A stretch of 64,000 nucleotides of DNA from Lacinutrix algicola (lineage in GTDB: Bacteria > Bacteroidota > Bacteroidia > Flavobacteriales > Flavobacteriaceae), in the NCBI RefSeq assembly GCF_001418085.1, contig NZ_LIQH01000040.1, positions 62,001-126,000 of the forward strand, read 5' to 3'. Below, piece by piece: positions 8,407-16,690 of the stretch. Position numbers and translations under genes: made by a program. The notes below the pieces were generated by a model. That model saw only the letters and a program-made list of their open reading frames with translations. It ran no database searches and was not told where the DNA came from. Positions within the stretch are counted from its first letter, which is position 1, and each line of letters starts with the position of its first letter.

Positions 8407-9042
8407 TTAAGAGTCAATGTTGGTTGTTAAATCAATCCAAAAATGATGCATCGTGAAAAATCCTTCTACTTCACATTCAAATTTATGTTTAGAACGAAAT
8501 GTATTTGTATGGTTATCATTTAATTCTAAAACTGTATCGTTATTCCATTTTTCTTTTATTTTATTACATATTTTTTTATGCCAAAAATCAATAGATTTTT
8601 TTTCTATATATCCTATTAATCCGAACTGAGCGTTTGGATGAGGAATTCCATGATTACCTATTTTATATCTCTCAATTCCTCCAGATTCTTTACCAGAAGT
8701 ACTTAATCCGGAAACATATTCTTCATCTTCTATTTTACCATATTTTGGTAACCTTTTACCTTCCACAAAAAAAACTCTAGTGTTCTCTTCATCATTTAGA
8801 TAGAAATAAATATCTTCTTTAGTATTTTTATTTTTTTTTATATGTTCAGTAGAAGAACCAATCCAAAATTTTTCGTTCGTAGTGCCCAAGATATTAAACT
8901 CTTCTGCTAACTTTTGATTTTTATAATTCTCATTTTGAATTATATTAATCTTTTTCCTCTTGTTTAAAACTCCTTCTGCAATTATTCCTAAAACAATATT
9001 TATATAATATTCTTTTTTCGAGGTTATAAAATCAAACTCCAT
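8407..9042 (-). CDS. Putative restriction endonuclease, PD-(D/E)XK-like
   Basis: No named family was recognised for these 211 residues. The centre reads KEDIYFYLN, then about 10 residues on VFFVEGKRLP. This Asp ... Glu-x-Lys arrangement is the expected pattern of a PD-(D/E)XK nuclease active site (about residues 75-98). A conserved-looking glycine-rich segment (SGGIERYKIGNHG) and QFGLIGYI follow. The gene starts 2 bp after the stop of the large adenine methyltransferase gene, so it is probably the restriction partner of that enzyme. Function is inferred from the motif and from the neighbour. It is notably AT-rich. Confidence 0.6.
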   Translation of the reverse strand: MEFDFITSKKEYYINIVLGIIAEGVLNKRKKINIIQNENYKNQKLAEEFNILGTTNEKFWIGSSTEHIKKNKNTKEDIYFYLNDEENTRVFFVEGKRLPKYGKIEDEEYVSGLSTSGKESGGIERYKIGNHGIPHPNAQFGLIGYIEKKSIDFWHKKICNKIKEKWNNDTVLELNDNHTNTFRSKHKFECEVEGFFTMHHFWIDLTTNIDS

Positions 9043-9044
9043 AA

Positions 9045-11960
9045 TTAATAACCGTTTGTTAATAAATCCGCTTTAACATTTTCTGCATCTCTAAAACCGA
9101 TACTTCTAGTCCAAAATTTCAGCTTATTTGGCTTAATAAAACTTATTTTATTTTTCTCTCCATAAAATGTAATTACTCTATTTATTAGAAGTCCCTGTTT
9201 AGATAAGTCATCCTTAATAATTTTCTCATATATTAATTTACATTTATTGTTAAACGATGTTTGTACTGACAATTTATCATTACCATGCTCGAATGTTAAC
9301 CAAACAAAATCATCACTTAGAATCCTTCTAATAGGTCTAAATTTATATTCCTTTTCTTCATATACATAATTTAAAATCTCACAAAAAGCAAACTCATACA
9401 TCTCTATTTCTGAAATATTAAGAGTATTATTTATTGACCCAGTACTTTTAAAGATGTTTTCTCCAATAAGGTTTATATCTTCGAAGACAGCACGTTCAAT
9501 ATCACTTTGCTTTTTAAACGGTTTTGGATAACCTTTTGAATCAACATCAATTGGTAACTCTAATATATCATTTGCGTCTATAGTAAATCCTCCAGCTTGT
9601 TGAACATATACTTTTGGAGATTTTATCTTCATCAAAGTCATATATAAATCTCTATTAGCCTTAAAAGTTTTCACGAATGACTTCATCATTATTTCATCAT
9701 TACCTTTTAGACCTAATACTCCTGGATAAAAGTGAAAAATTTCAGTATTATATACTATTGGAAGTTTATGTCCTATGTTTAGCCTAATAAGTATATTAGG
9801 CGGATTGTTTGATACTTTCTTTTTGTTTTCACGTTTATAAGTGTCTTCAGAAATTAAATCTATCATATCTGAATTAATAAAATCACTAACAAATTCTGTA
9901 CTATCTAAAATATACTTTCCATTAAGGTTAATTTGCCTTTCTGAGTTTTTATCACTCCTTAAGCCAGTAGATGGATTCCATTTGTTTTCTTTTAGAAATT
10001 CTCTTATGTTTAAATATTCAGAATACTTTTTATTATAAAGTTGAATTTTACTTCCACCTAAAAGGTTTCCTTTCCAAACAGTATCATTTTTGAGTGCTAC
10101 TGATTTATCTACAATATATCTATCATATTTATTAATTGTAAATCTTATTGCTCCTTTTTCATTAGCAATAGTGTTTCTAATTATAATATGTTCAATTGAA
10201 TGATTTGTAGAAGTAGAATTATCAATTCTTATTGCAACGGTTGCTATCTTAGTTTTTCCCCATAGATGGTTTTTTAAAGGAGTAAAATCGTAGATTTTTT
10301 TCACATTCCAATTTTTAAATAAAGTGCTTCTAAATATTGAAGAAGTTGGCATATACAACAATGTTGAAGATGGCATTATCATAAATAAATTACCAGAATC
10401 TGGCTTTAATAATTTATCTAACGATTCATATAAAAATGCCAAAGCTGGATTTTTGTATGGAAAAGAAACGTTTTTGTTATTAATATCTAAATATTTTTCT
10501 TTTTTATAATCATGTTCCAAACCACTTGAGATGTTTTCTTTATTTATATCATCTCCAATGTTAAAAGGCGGATTTCCAACGACTATATTAAATTTATTTC
10601 TATGTTGCCTTTTCCATTTAAAAAAACCTATTTGTTCTAGATTACCTTCTTTTTCTAAATCTAAAAAAGTTAAGGAATCCCAAATTTCTTTTGGTTTTAT
10701 ATGACTAGTTAATTCTATTTGCAAAGAGGTTGCTGTTATAGATAGCGCATCGGAATTAATATCTACACCATAGATGCAATTTTTTAAAATGGATTTGATT
10801 GAATTAATATCTTCTATACCTTTAATTCTTCTTTTCTTATTTGAAAAAAGCCAAAGTGTAATTAACCTTTTATATGCTAAAACCAAGAAAATACCAGAAC
10901 CACATGAAGGGTCTAAAATTTTAAAATCGTTAAAATCTATTTCTTTATCTATTGGTAATAATTCGTCAATTAATAATCTAGCCAGATGTGGTGGAGTATA
11001 AAAAGAACCTGTATCTTTTTGTGTGCTATCTACAGAAACGACAAACCTTTCGTATAAACGGCTTATAAATTCTATTGGGAGTAAATTAAAATCATAGTAT
11101 TTCCAAATTGCAATTTGACCTCCTATATCTTTATCTCCATCAAGTGCTAATGCAACTAAATTGAAATCTGCATTTGAAATTTCTTTCAAATCTTCATCGT
11201 TAGAAATATTAAAAATCCCTCCTTGAAATTTTCTATTTAACTCATTCAGTAAATCTATAACACTTCCGTCTCTAAGAACATCGCAAAAGCTATATGATTC
11301 TTTATTATCATTATTATTGATAAAAGAGTTAAAATATTTTTCTTTAAAAACACTTCCTCCATTATCATCAGTCTGTTCTTCTAGATATTTTATCAAAATG
11401 AATTTTACTAATAATCTTTTTAATAATCTATCATTACATCCTATTTGAGTTTTTTTATCTAATATTTCCTTTTCAATATGGTCTAAAAGTTTTTGGTAAG
11501 GAGATACACTTACATAGTTTTCAGTTTGATTTTCAATTATTCGACCTTCAAATATCTGCTTTCTTAATTCTAAGTCAATATTAGTAAGAACGTCAATTAT
11601 ATTTGGTTTATATTTTTTGGTTATTGGTTTTCTTGTATCTATAATTTTTATTTCAAGATCAGAGACAATTATTGCTAAAGAAATTTCTCCTAGTGTCCAT
11701 ATCTGTTTGTTAATTTTAGTTAATTCTCGATGATGCTCCTGACTAACACCTCTTTCATCAAAAATATAGATATATGGGATTAACTCATTTTCTAACTGAC
11801 TTTTTAAGCAATAAATATAATCTGCATTAACAGATTTTGCTTGAATCTTGAAATATTCTATTTTTTTATTTTCAGATTTATCTGATATTTTAAATAGATA
11901 CGAAGCGTATTCTTCTAATAATAAGTGGTCTGTAATTGGGATTTTAGCTTCTGCGGTCAT
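9045..11960 (-). CDS. N6-adenine DNA methyltransferase of a restriction-modification system
   Basis: This large restriction-modification methylase has the Eco57I/type IIG-like domain layout. A roughly 330-residue N-terminal region precedes the methylase core: GSFYTPPHLARLLIDELLP, motif I DPSCGSGIF (SAM binding, about residue 350) and motif IV NPPFN (catalytic, about 460). The C-terminal half is consistent with a target-recognition region (PLKNHLWGKTKIATVAIR, then VYVQQAGGFTIDANDILELP). The sequence is AT-rich compared with neighbouring chromosome. The ATG at 11960 (MTAEAKIPITDHLLLEE) is chosen because the residues upstream look non-coding. An ATG at 12032, or a GTG at 12041 with AGGAG upstream, would extend it by 24-27 residues. 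No nuclease motif was found in the N-terminus, so cleavage probably resides in the adjacent 211-residue protein. Confidence 0.85.
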   Translation of the reverse strand: MTAEAKIPITDHLLLEEYASYLFKISDKSENKKIEYFKIQAKSVNADYIYCLKSQLENELIPYIYIFDERGVSQEHHRELTKINKQIWTLGEISLAIIVSDLEIKIIDTRKPITKKYKPNIIDVLTNIDLELRKQIFEGRIIENQTENYVSVSPYQKLLDHIEKEILDKKTQIGCNDRLLKRLLVKFILIKYLEEQTDDNGGSVFKEKYFNSFINNNDNKESYSFCDVLRDGSVIDLLNELNRKFQGGIFNISNDEDLKEISNADFNLVALALDGDKDIGGQIAIWKYYDFNLLPIEFISRLYERFVVSVDSTQKDTGSFYTPPHLARLLIDELLPIDKEIDFNDFKILDPSCGSGIFLVLAYKRLITLWLFSNKKRRIKGIEDINSIKSILKNCIYGVDINSDALSITATSLQIELTSHIKPKEIWDSLTFLDLEKEGNLEQIGFFKWKRQHRNKFNIVVGNPPFNIGDDINKENISSGLEHDYKKEKYLDINNKNVSFPYKNPALAFLYESLDKLLKPDSGNLFMIMPSSTLLYMPTSSIFRSTLFKNWNVKKIYDFTPLKNHLWGKTKIATVAIRIDNSTSTNHSIEHIIIRNTIANEKGAIRFTINKYDRYIVDKSVALKNDTVWKGNLLGGSKIQLYNKKYSEYLNIREFLKENKWNPSTGLRSDKNSERQINLNGKYILDSTEFVSDFINSDMIDLISEDTYKRENKKKVSNNPPNILIRLNIGHKLPIVYNTEIFHFYPGVLGLKGNDEIMMKSFVKTFKANRDLYMTLMKIKSPKVYVQQAGGFTIDANDILELPIDVDSKGYPKPFKKQSDIERAVFEDINLIGENIFKSTGSINNTLNISEIEMYEFAFCEILNYVYEEKEYKFRPIRRILSDDFVWLTFEHGNDKLSVQTSFNNKCKLIYEKIIKDDLSKQGLLINRVITFYGEKNKISFIKPNKLKFWTRSIGFRDAENVKADLLTNGY

Positions 11961-12240
11961 TTGGTTTGAAAGGCAATCAAAGTTTATGTCAAATTTAAAC
12001 AATATATGGAAATATTTCCATTTAAAAACCATTCCACACACATTCCACTACTCTCCTATCGTCGTTTCGTAAAAAGAGTGTTCCATTAACATTGTAGAGA
12101 AACATTTTGAGAAGAAAAAAATAAGAAAATATAGTAATTTAACTTCGCTTTTGCCAAAGCAAAGTTACATAACGCAGAACATTATAGTACATTTTATAAC
12201 AATTAGCGAAATAGCGCATTTCAGCGATATTTTACATACT

Positions 12241-12277
12241 ATTGTATATAATGATCCTGTGGATGATTATATACAAT
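12241..12277. repeat. Strong hairpin, 17-bp stem with 3-nt loop
   Basis: Arms 12241-12257 and 12261-12277 pair at 16 of 17 positions around TGT. No T run follows on either strand, so it is not a typical terminator. It lies between the island operon and the R2 repeat. Confidence 0.7.
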
Positions 12278-12360
12278 ACAATGAGATGCACTAATCTTAA
12301 TTAATGAATAATGTATACAAGCTAATTGTGGCTTCGTTAGAATACTTTTAGTTCTGTAAC

Positions 12361-12429
12361 TATAATTCTCTATTCTGTAAAATATCTCACAGTGTTTATA
12401 GTTTCATTATAATACTTTGAACTTGGGTC
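12361..12429 (+). repeat. Diverged repeat, right copy (partner at 4222-4289)
   Basis: It shares TATAATTC, TGTAAAATATC and a TTTG...GGGTC end with the left copy, at about two thirds identity by eye. It sits 7 bp before the R2 copy. Confidence 0.45.
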
Positions 12430-12436
12430 ATTATTT

Positions 12437-12481
12437 CATATAATTTTGGAAACAATTACGGCTCGTTACGCTATATTTTAG
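12437..12481 (+). repeat. 45-bp perfect direct repeat R2, right copy
   Basis: This copy is identical to 6138-6182. Sequence to the right of it (from 12482) differs from the sequence to the right of the left copy, as expected for a repeat that bounds an inserted segment. Confidence 0.9.
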
Positions 12482-12653
12482 ACTATTTAGCGTTAAGAAA
12501 ATGTACCCAGGGCAATTGGGTTTGTGAGCCAATATAAATAGAAAAACTACTTCTTAAAAAGAAACTGTTTTCAATATAGAAAAACCTGAAGCTTTAAATT
12601 GTTTAAAAAATGCTTTAAATTTTATATTCAAATATATGAAAAGAAAACTTCGT

Positions 12654-13253
12654 TTAATAATACAATCTGAAATCAAGTAGCTTACACATTTTATAATGTT
12701 TTTGATGTAACTCTTCCACAACATCCAACATATTATCATCTTCATTAAATAAGTTAAAAAATGCCATATCAAGATTTGAGCTGGTTAATCCGTTAAACGC
12801 ATTTCCGTATCCAGAAATACCTTTTGCTCCAGTAACATCCAAAAAATACTGTGCTTCTTCTGCATCTAAATCTAGAACTTTAGCATTTGAAAAATGTAAA
12901 ATTTTACCTTCTAATCGTCCTTCAAAAATTTCTGCAATTTCTTGTAAACTATAGTAATAATCATTTAAACAAATACTATTAGCTTCTCCAGTAATAACTA
13001 AGTAAATGAGTTCGTAATCTTTAAAATTATGATCGTCTAAAACCAATGCATTTAGGCTATCTTCTAATCCTTCAATAGTATCACATGTTTTATAAATGCT
13101 AGCTACACTATATTGCGTGATTAATTGTTCTAATTTATTCTGTGCTTCAGTAACAGTATCTATTTCTATATCTTCTACCGCTTCTAAACAGAATATAAAA
13201 TAATCTGTATCTATTAATTGTTTTTGTGGTAATTGTTCTCTTTTATCTAACAA
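12654..13253 (-). CDS. Caspase/CHAT-like hypothetical protein, probably inactive
   Basis: The 199 residues resemble DUF6642-type caspase-like proteins. These have a strand ending in a catalytic HG, then EIAEILEG, then a GKIIHFGSC-type strand with the catalytic Cys, and finally LEKTGA..VCGY. Here the matching segments are LIYLVITGEANSICLN, LQEIAEIFEGRLEGKILHFSNAKVL and FLDVTGAKGISGYG. The His and Cys positions therefore appear as Thr and Asn/Ala, suggesting a non-catalytic member. The family name is from memory and uncertain. No signal peptide is visible, so the protein should be cytoplasmic. It stands alone just outside the R2 repeat of the island, so its link to the island is unclear. Confidence 0.55.
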   Translation of the reverse strand: MLDKREQLPQKQLIDTDYFIFCLEAVEDIEIDTVTEAQNKLEQLITQYSVASIYKTCDTIEGLEDSLNALVLDDHNFKDYELIYLVITGEANSICLNDYYYSLQEIAEIFEGRLEGKILHFSNAKVLDLDAEEAQYFLDVTGAKGISGYGNAFNGLTSSNLDMAFFNLFNEDDNMLDVVEELHQKHYKMCKLLDFRLYY

Positions 13254-13399
13254 ATTTCAGGATTTATGCAAAATATTAAAACACAAAATTACTATAAATC
13301 TTTTATTTTTTTTGATGATTTTTTATAAAACAGATAGATACGATAAACAATTTTGAAGATTGAAATATCATCAGGCAAAAGGTGAAGAAATAACGTTTA

Positions 13400-15721
13400 T
13401 TATTTTTTATTTAATAATAAGTTTTTAATTTCTTTTATCTCGTTTTCTATTGCTTGCTGCTTTAATTTTAAAGCTTCATTTTCTGACTTTAACAATTGAA
13501 TTTCTTCATCTTGTTCTTGAATAGCTTTTACCATTGGAGCCATTAAATCGTTATATCTTACGCTTAACATACCTTCGGTATCCTCAGTAATAATTCCATT
13601 TGCTTTTGAGCTGCTGTTTTTTAGAGTTTCTTTTAATTCTTGAGCTATAAAACCATATTCAAGCTTATTGCTTTTATCGTTATTTCTTAAATAGGAAACA
13701 GGACGTAGTTTTTTAATAAAATTTAATCCTAAATCTGAATCTTCAATAGTGTTTTTCCACCTTTTGTCGGAAGTAATTGTCCATGCTACTTGCACTCCTG
13801 CATATGTTATTGCTGTACCACCAATTCTTACTTGGTTATTTGCTGTGGGATCTGGCACTGAAGATAAATAACCTATAGCTGTATTATTACTACCTGTGGT
13901 TACATTATCCAAGGCTCTATATCCAACACTTGTATTGTTGTTACCCGTTAATAGGGATTTAGAAGATTGATAACCCATTGCTGTATTATAGTTTCCAGAA
14001 GCGTTTTCGGATAAAGCACTAGACCCGGACGCTGTATTACCAGTTCCTTCTGTATTCTTATTTAATGAAGAACTACCTAAGCTTACATTATAACGACCAT
14101 GTGTATTAGCAAAAGCTGCGTTATGACCAATAGCTACATTACTAATTCCATCTATATTACTACTTAAAGAACTTTGGCCCATAGCAGTATTATAATTACC
14201 TGAAATATTATTTAACAATGCGTTTCGACCATTTGCAGTATTACTTAGTCCTATGGTATTATGTTGTAGAGACCTATATCCAGTCGAAGTATTACTAGAT
14301 CCAGAATTGTTATTTTGTAATACATTTACTCCTATAGCAGTATTATCAGATCCGTCTGAATTAGATTGAAGTGCTTGGGTACCTATTGCTGTATTATTAT
14401 TTCCTGAAATATTACTATAAAGAGAATGCGTACCTACACCGGTATTTCCTCCTCCTCCAATATTACTATAAAGAGCATTAGATCCTACAGCAGTAACATT
14501 ATAACCTGTTGTATTAGATTTAAGCGCATTATAACCATTAGCTGTATTATAATTAGCCGTATTAGTAGCTAAGGCATTTGCTCCAGTTGCAGTATTATAA
14601 TGTCCATTATTAGCTGAAAGCGATAAAGTACCAACAGCCGTATTACTTTTTCCACCAGTATTAACAAGTAAGGCATTTTCTCCAAATGCCGTGTTATTAC
14701 TAGCACTTACATTTGCGTTAAGTGCGTTTGCTCCCATTGCTGTATTATGAGCACCTGTAGTATTTGCATATAATGCGTTTGCTCCTACAGCAGTATTGTT
14801 ATTTGCTGAAGTATTAGAATATAGAGCATTTGTACCTACAGCGGTATTGTAATCTCCAGAAACATTATAAGTTAGAGACTCTGAACCATTTGCTGTATTA
14901 TGCGTTCCTGTTTTATTAGCAAAAAGTGAAAACATACCACTGGCCGTATTATTAGTTCCTGTTGTGTTTTCTGTTAAAGACTGTGTACCTAATGCTGTAT
15001 TGTTAGTTCCTGTACTATTTTTATTAAGTGATAAACCTCCAACAGCTGTATTATTACTTCCTATTGTATTATTTGCTAAGGAAAATGTACCAATAGCAGT
15101 ATTACTACCTCCTGTGGTATTACCTACCAAAGCACCATTACCATTTGCAGTGTTACTACTACCAGTTGAATTTGATAATAATGCATCATGACCTAAAGCC
15201 ACATTATTACTTCCTGTGGTATTATATCTCAATGCATTAACTCCAACACTTACATTGTTAGAACCTGTTGTATTACTAGAAAAAGCATTTACACCAAAGC
15301 CAACATTATTGCTTTCTAAAATACCAGCTAAGCTATTATTACGTTTAAAAACAACATTTTCATCGTCTGTAGTACCAATAAAGTTTACTGTATCATCTGT
15401 TCCTAGATTACCCAAAAGATTCCAATTATTATCCATAGCTTTTGAAGTTGCTATTTTTAACCACTCTGTTCCACTCCAATAAAAATAACCAGGAGTTAAA
15501 TCTCCAACAGTAACTATATTATAGATTAATAAACTTATTTCAGGAGATACTATTGTACTAGTGTCTGTAGATGAAGACAATTCTATTCTTGGTATTAGTA
15601 CACCCTTATTTGTACTTGAAACATCCAACATTGCAGATGAGTTTGGTGTAACCGTATTAATTCCTACTTGAGCAAAAGAATTAAGTGTACAAAAAAATAA
15701 TAGAATGGTTAATATTTTCAT
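13400..15721 (-). CDS. Secreted YadA-like repeat protein with S74 chaperone domain
   Basis: This exported protein of 773 residues starts at the ATG at 15721, which gives a clean signal peptide MKILTILLFFCTLNSFA. VGINTVTPNSSAMLDVSS, typical of Bacteroidota tail-fibre-domain proteins, follows. The middle is 28 consecutive repeats of 17 residues (two of 16) with the pattern N-x-x-G-x-x-N-T-A-x-G-x-x-A-L. This is the left-handed beta-roll signature of YadA heads, which suggests a trimeric fibre. The C-terminus has the intramolecular chaperone/autoprotease S74 domain (TSDKRWKNTIED, YGFIAQELKE, LSVRYNDLMAPMVKAIQEQ) and a final coiled coil. No type IX sorting domain is visible. Its role is probably on the cell surface, but the binding target is unknown. 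The gene is monocistronic. Confidence 0.85.
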   Translation of the reverse strand: MKILTILLFFCTLNSFAQVGINTVTPNSSAMLDVSSTNKGVLIPRIELSSSTDTSTIVSPEISLLIYNIVTVGDLTPGYFYWSGTEWLKIATSKAMDNNWNLLGNLGTDDTVNFIGTTDDENVVFKRNNSLAGILESNNVGFGVNAFSSNTTGSNNVSVGVNALRYNTTGSNNVALGHDALLSNSTGSSNTANGNGALVGNTTGGSNTAIGTFSLANNTIGSNNTAVGGLSLNKNSTGTNNTALGTQSLTENTTGTNNTASGMFSLFANKTGTHNTANGSESLTYNVSGDYNTAVGTNALYSNTSANNNTAVGANALYANTTGAHNTAMGANALNANVSASNNTAFGENALLVNTGGKSNTAVGTLSLSANNGHYNTATGANALATNTANYNTANGYNALKSNTTGYNVTAVGSNALYSNIGGGGNTGVGTHSLYSNISGNNNTAIGTQALQSNSDGSDNTAIGVNVLQNNNSGSSNTSTGYRSLQHNTIGLSNTANGRNALLNNISGNYNTAMGQSSLSSNIDGISNVAIGHNAAFANTHGRYNVSLGSSSLNKNTEGTGNTASGSSALSENASGNYNTAMGYQSSKSLLTGNNNTSVGYRALDNVTTGSNNTAIGYLSSVPDPTANNQVRIGGTAITYAGVQVAWTITSDKRWKNTIEDSDLGLNFIKKLRPVSYLRNNDKSNKLEYGFIAQELKETLKNSSSKANGIITEDTEGMLSVRYNDLMAPMVKAIQEQDEEIQLLKSENEALKLKQQAIENEIKEIKNLLLNKK
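13853..15274 (-). repeat. 28 tandem 51-bp coding repeats (YadA-like)
   Basis: The 1422 bp equal 26 units of 17 codons plus two of 16 codons. Units are diverged in sequence but conserve N-x-x-G and N-T-A-x-G. Such arrays can expand or contract by recombination. Confidence 0.85.
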
Positions 15722-16030
15722 TAATAGCAATTTTTGTTTTAATTTCTTGCGAAATTAATGCATTAATATTGCAGGTTATCGGACATAATCAGCACTTCAT
15801 ATATTTTAACAGTTTTTTCTTTTTTATTTTGGGAAACCTAAATTGCACTATAAAATGTAAGTAACTAATAAATAACGGCTTATAAAATTGAATATTATTC
15901 TACTTAAAAAGTTATAAAATTAAATTGCATTTTACTTTCATAACAAAGCTTTTTTCAAATACATAAAAGTGTAATCATTCTAATATTATTATTTATAGAC
16001 TATTATAATTAAAATAACTATTGTAGTTTG

Positions 16031-16076
16031 TAAAAAAAGAAAGTGAGGATAATTATAAAAACTATCCTCACTTTCT
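16031..16076 (-). terminator. Terminator-like hairpin of a decayed gene
   Basis: A perfect 13-bp stem (16038-16050 with 16064-16076) is followed on the minus strand by seven Ts. It resembles, in sequence and placement, the terminator at 18979-19009 that follows the intact DUF6515 gene. Confidence 0.75.
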
Positions 16077-16095
16077 ACTACTAACCAACTAAATC

Positions 16096-16134
16096 TTAAT
16101 TCATTTCTATTATACGTCTACCTACTAGATTGTT
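16096..16134 (-). pseudogene. 3' remnant of a DUF6515-type gene
   Basis: Only the last dozen codons remain, reading LVGRRIIEMN and stop. This matches the end VVGIIEMN of the intact gene at 19037-19630. The DNA just beyond the stop (ACTAACCAACTAAATC) also matches that gene's downstream sequence. An in-frame stop lies immediately upstream. It is part of a duplicated block. Confidence 0.55.
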
Positions 16135-16184
16135 TTAACGATAACTCCTTACCTACTTTATAAAAATCCTTAGTTTTTGTAACC

Positions 16185-16214
16185 AAAAAAAAGGTATACA
16201 ATTATGTACACCTT
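16185..16214 (-). terminator. Terminator of the EF-hand lipoprotein gene (copy 1)
   Basis: A 10-bp stem (16191-16200 with 16205-16214, one G-T pair) and a 4-nt loop are followed on the minus strand by a run of Ts. It lies 25 bp after the stop codon. Confidence 0.75.
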
Positions 16215-16239
16215 ATTTATAGCCTATTTAAAAAGAATA

Positions 16240-16539
16240 TTATTTTAATAAACCCAATAAACCTGTTAATTCAGTAAGATTTAAACTTGAGTTACTATCT
16301 GTATCTAAAACACTAAAGTTGTCTGACACAGTACCAATAGCTTCAGTAGAACTAATAGCTTCATCTTTGTTAGTATCTAATAAGCTAAAAAGACTAGAGA
16401 TTTGTTGTACTGTAGAGTTAGAACTTAGTGAACTTAATAATGTTGCTGCACTTGCAATGTTTGATGTATTTACATTCTTAACGCCATTACAACTAAATAA
16501 ACTCACTGTAATTACTAATGTTAATGCTATTTTTTTCAT
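16240..16539 (-). CDS. Small EF-hand lipoprotein (copy 1)
   Basis: This is a 99-residue predicted lipoprotein. MKKIALTLVITVSLFSC ends in a lipobox with Cys17. The mature part is Ser/Asn-rich and holds two EF-hand-like calcium loops, DTNKDEAISSTE (about 63-74) and DTDSNSSLNLTE (about 82-93). The ATG at 16539 is chosen because it gives the lipoprotein signal; an earlier in-frame ATG would add eight residues. It is a close paralogue of the protein at 19869-20168, and the central 50 residues are nearly identical. It lies next to the remnant of a LytTR regulator, just as its paralogue lies next to the intact regulator. Function is unknown. The promoter box is weaker (TACCTTTA) than that of the paralogue. 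Confidence 0.75.
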   Translation of the reverse strand: MKKIALTLVITVSLFSCNGVKNVNTSNIASAATLLSSLSSNSTVQQISSLFSLLDTNKDEAISSTEAIGTVSDNFSVLDTDSNSSLNLTELTGLLGLLK

Positions 16540-16690
16540 AATTTTTATCTGTTTTATTTTCATGTTACTGTAAAGGTAGCAACGCTTCTAAATATTCTAC
16601 TAAAGAATAGACGTGCGCTACATAGTAATCGATTAAATACATGATTTTATAGACGAAACAATAAATAATGTGTTTGTTTATAAAGAGTTG

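Larger units (their letters stand above)
12042..12653. other. Gene-free stretch at right edge of the accessory island
   Basis: These 612 bp carry no credible gene. They contain a strong hairpin (12241-12277), the right copy of the diverged repeat (12361-12429) and the right copy of repeat R2 (12437-12481). GATATTTTACA at 12227 is the inverted partner of TGTAAAATATC at 12376. The promoter for the methyltransferase operon should lie at the left end of this stretch, but I could not assign it. Confidence 0.6.
15722..16239. other. Gene-free stretch with terminators and a gene remnant
   Basis: The first 300 bp (15722-16030) show nothing beyond AT-rich sequence that should include the promoter of the repeat protein. 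From 16031 to 16214 there are two terminator-like hairpins and the 3' remnant of a DUF6515-type gene. These are the decayed counterpart of 18979-19050. Confidence 0.6.

Noticed and set aside
11961-12041. Longer N-terminus of the methyltransferase (GTG at 12041 or ATG at 12032)
   Set aside because: The extra residues look like translated AT-rich non-coding DNA, though an AGGAG is present upstream; the ATG at 11960 gives a normal start. Not fully excluded.
4723-12481. Known named defence systems such as BREX, DISARM, CBASS or type I restriction
   Set aside because: No helicase, phosphatase, cyclase with effector, or specificity subunit pattern is present; only a restriction-type methylase, nuclease-like protein, dGTPase and nucleotidyltransferase-like protein are supported.
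12554-12772. Possible 72-residue minus-strand protein
   Set aside because: It overlaps the C-terminal part of the caspase-like gene in another frame and has a composition expected of AT-rich non-coding sequence.
13853-15274. Regular 51-bp repeats that could look like a CRISPR or satellite array
   Set aside because: The units are all in one long minus-strand reading frame, vary at synonymous positions and encode a conserved 17-residue protein repeat. There are no constant direct repeats with unique spacers.
14964-15482. Plus-strand open frames rich in Val/Leu/Pro within the repeat gene
   Set aside because: They are antisense shadows of the YadA-like repeats; composition is a by-product of the opposite coding strand.
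13400-15721. Prophage tail fibre
   Set aside because: No other phage genes lie nearby and the protein has a signal peptide; the S74 domain alone does not indicate a prophage.
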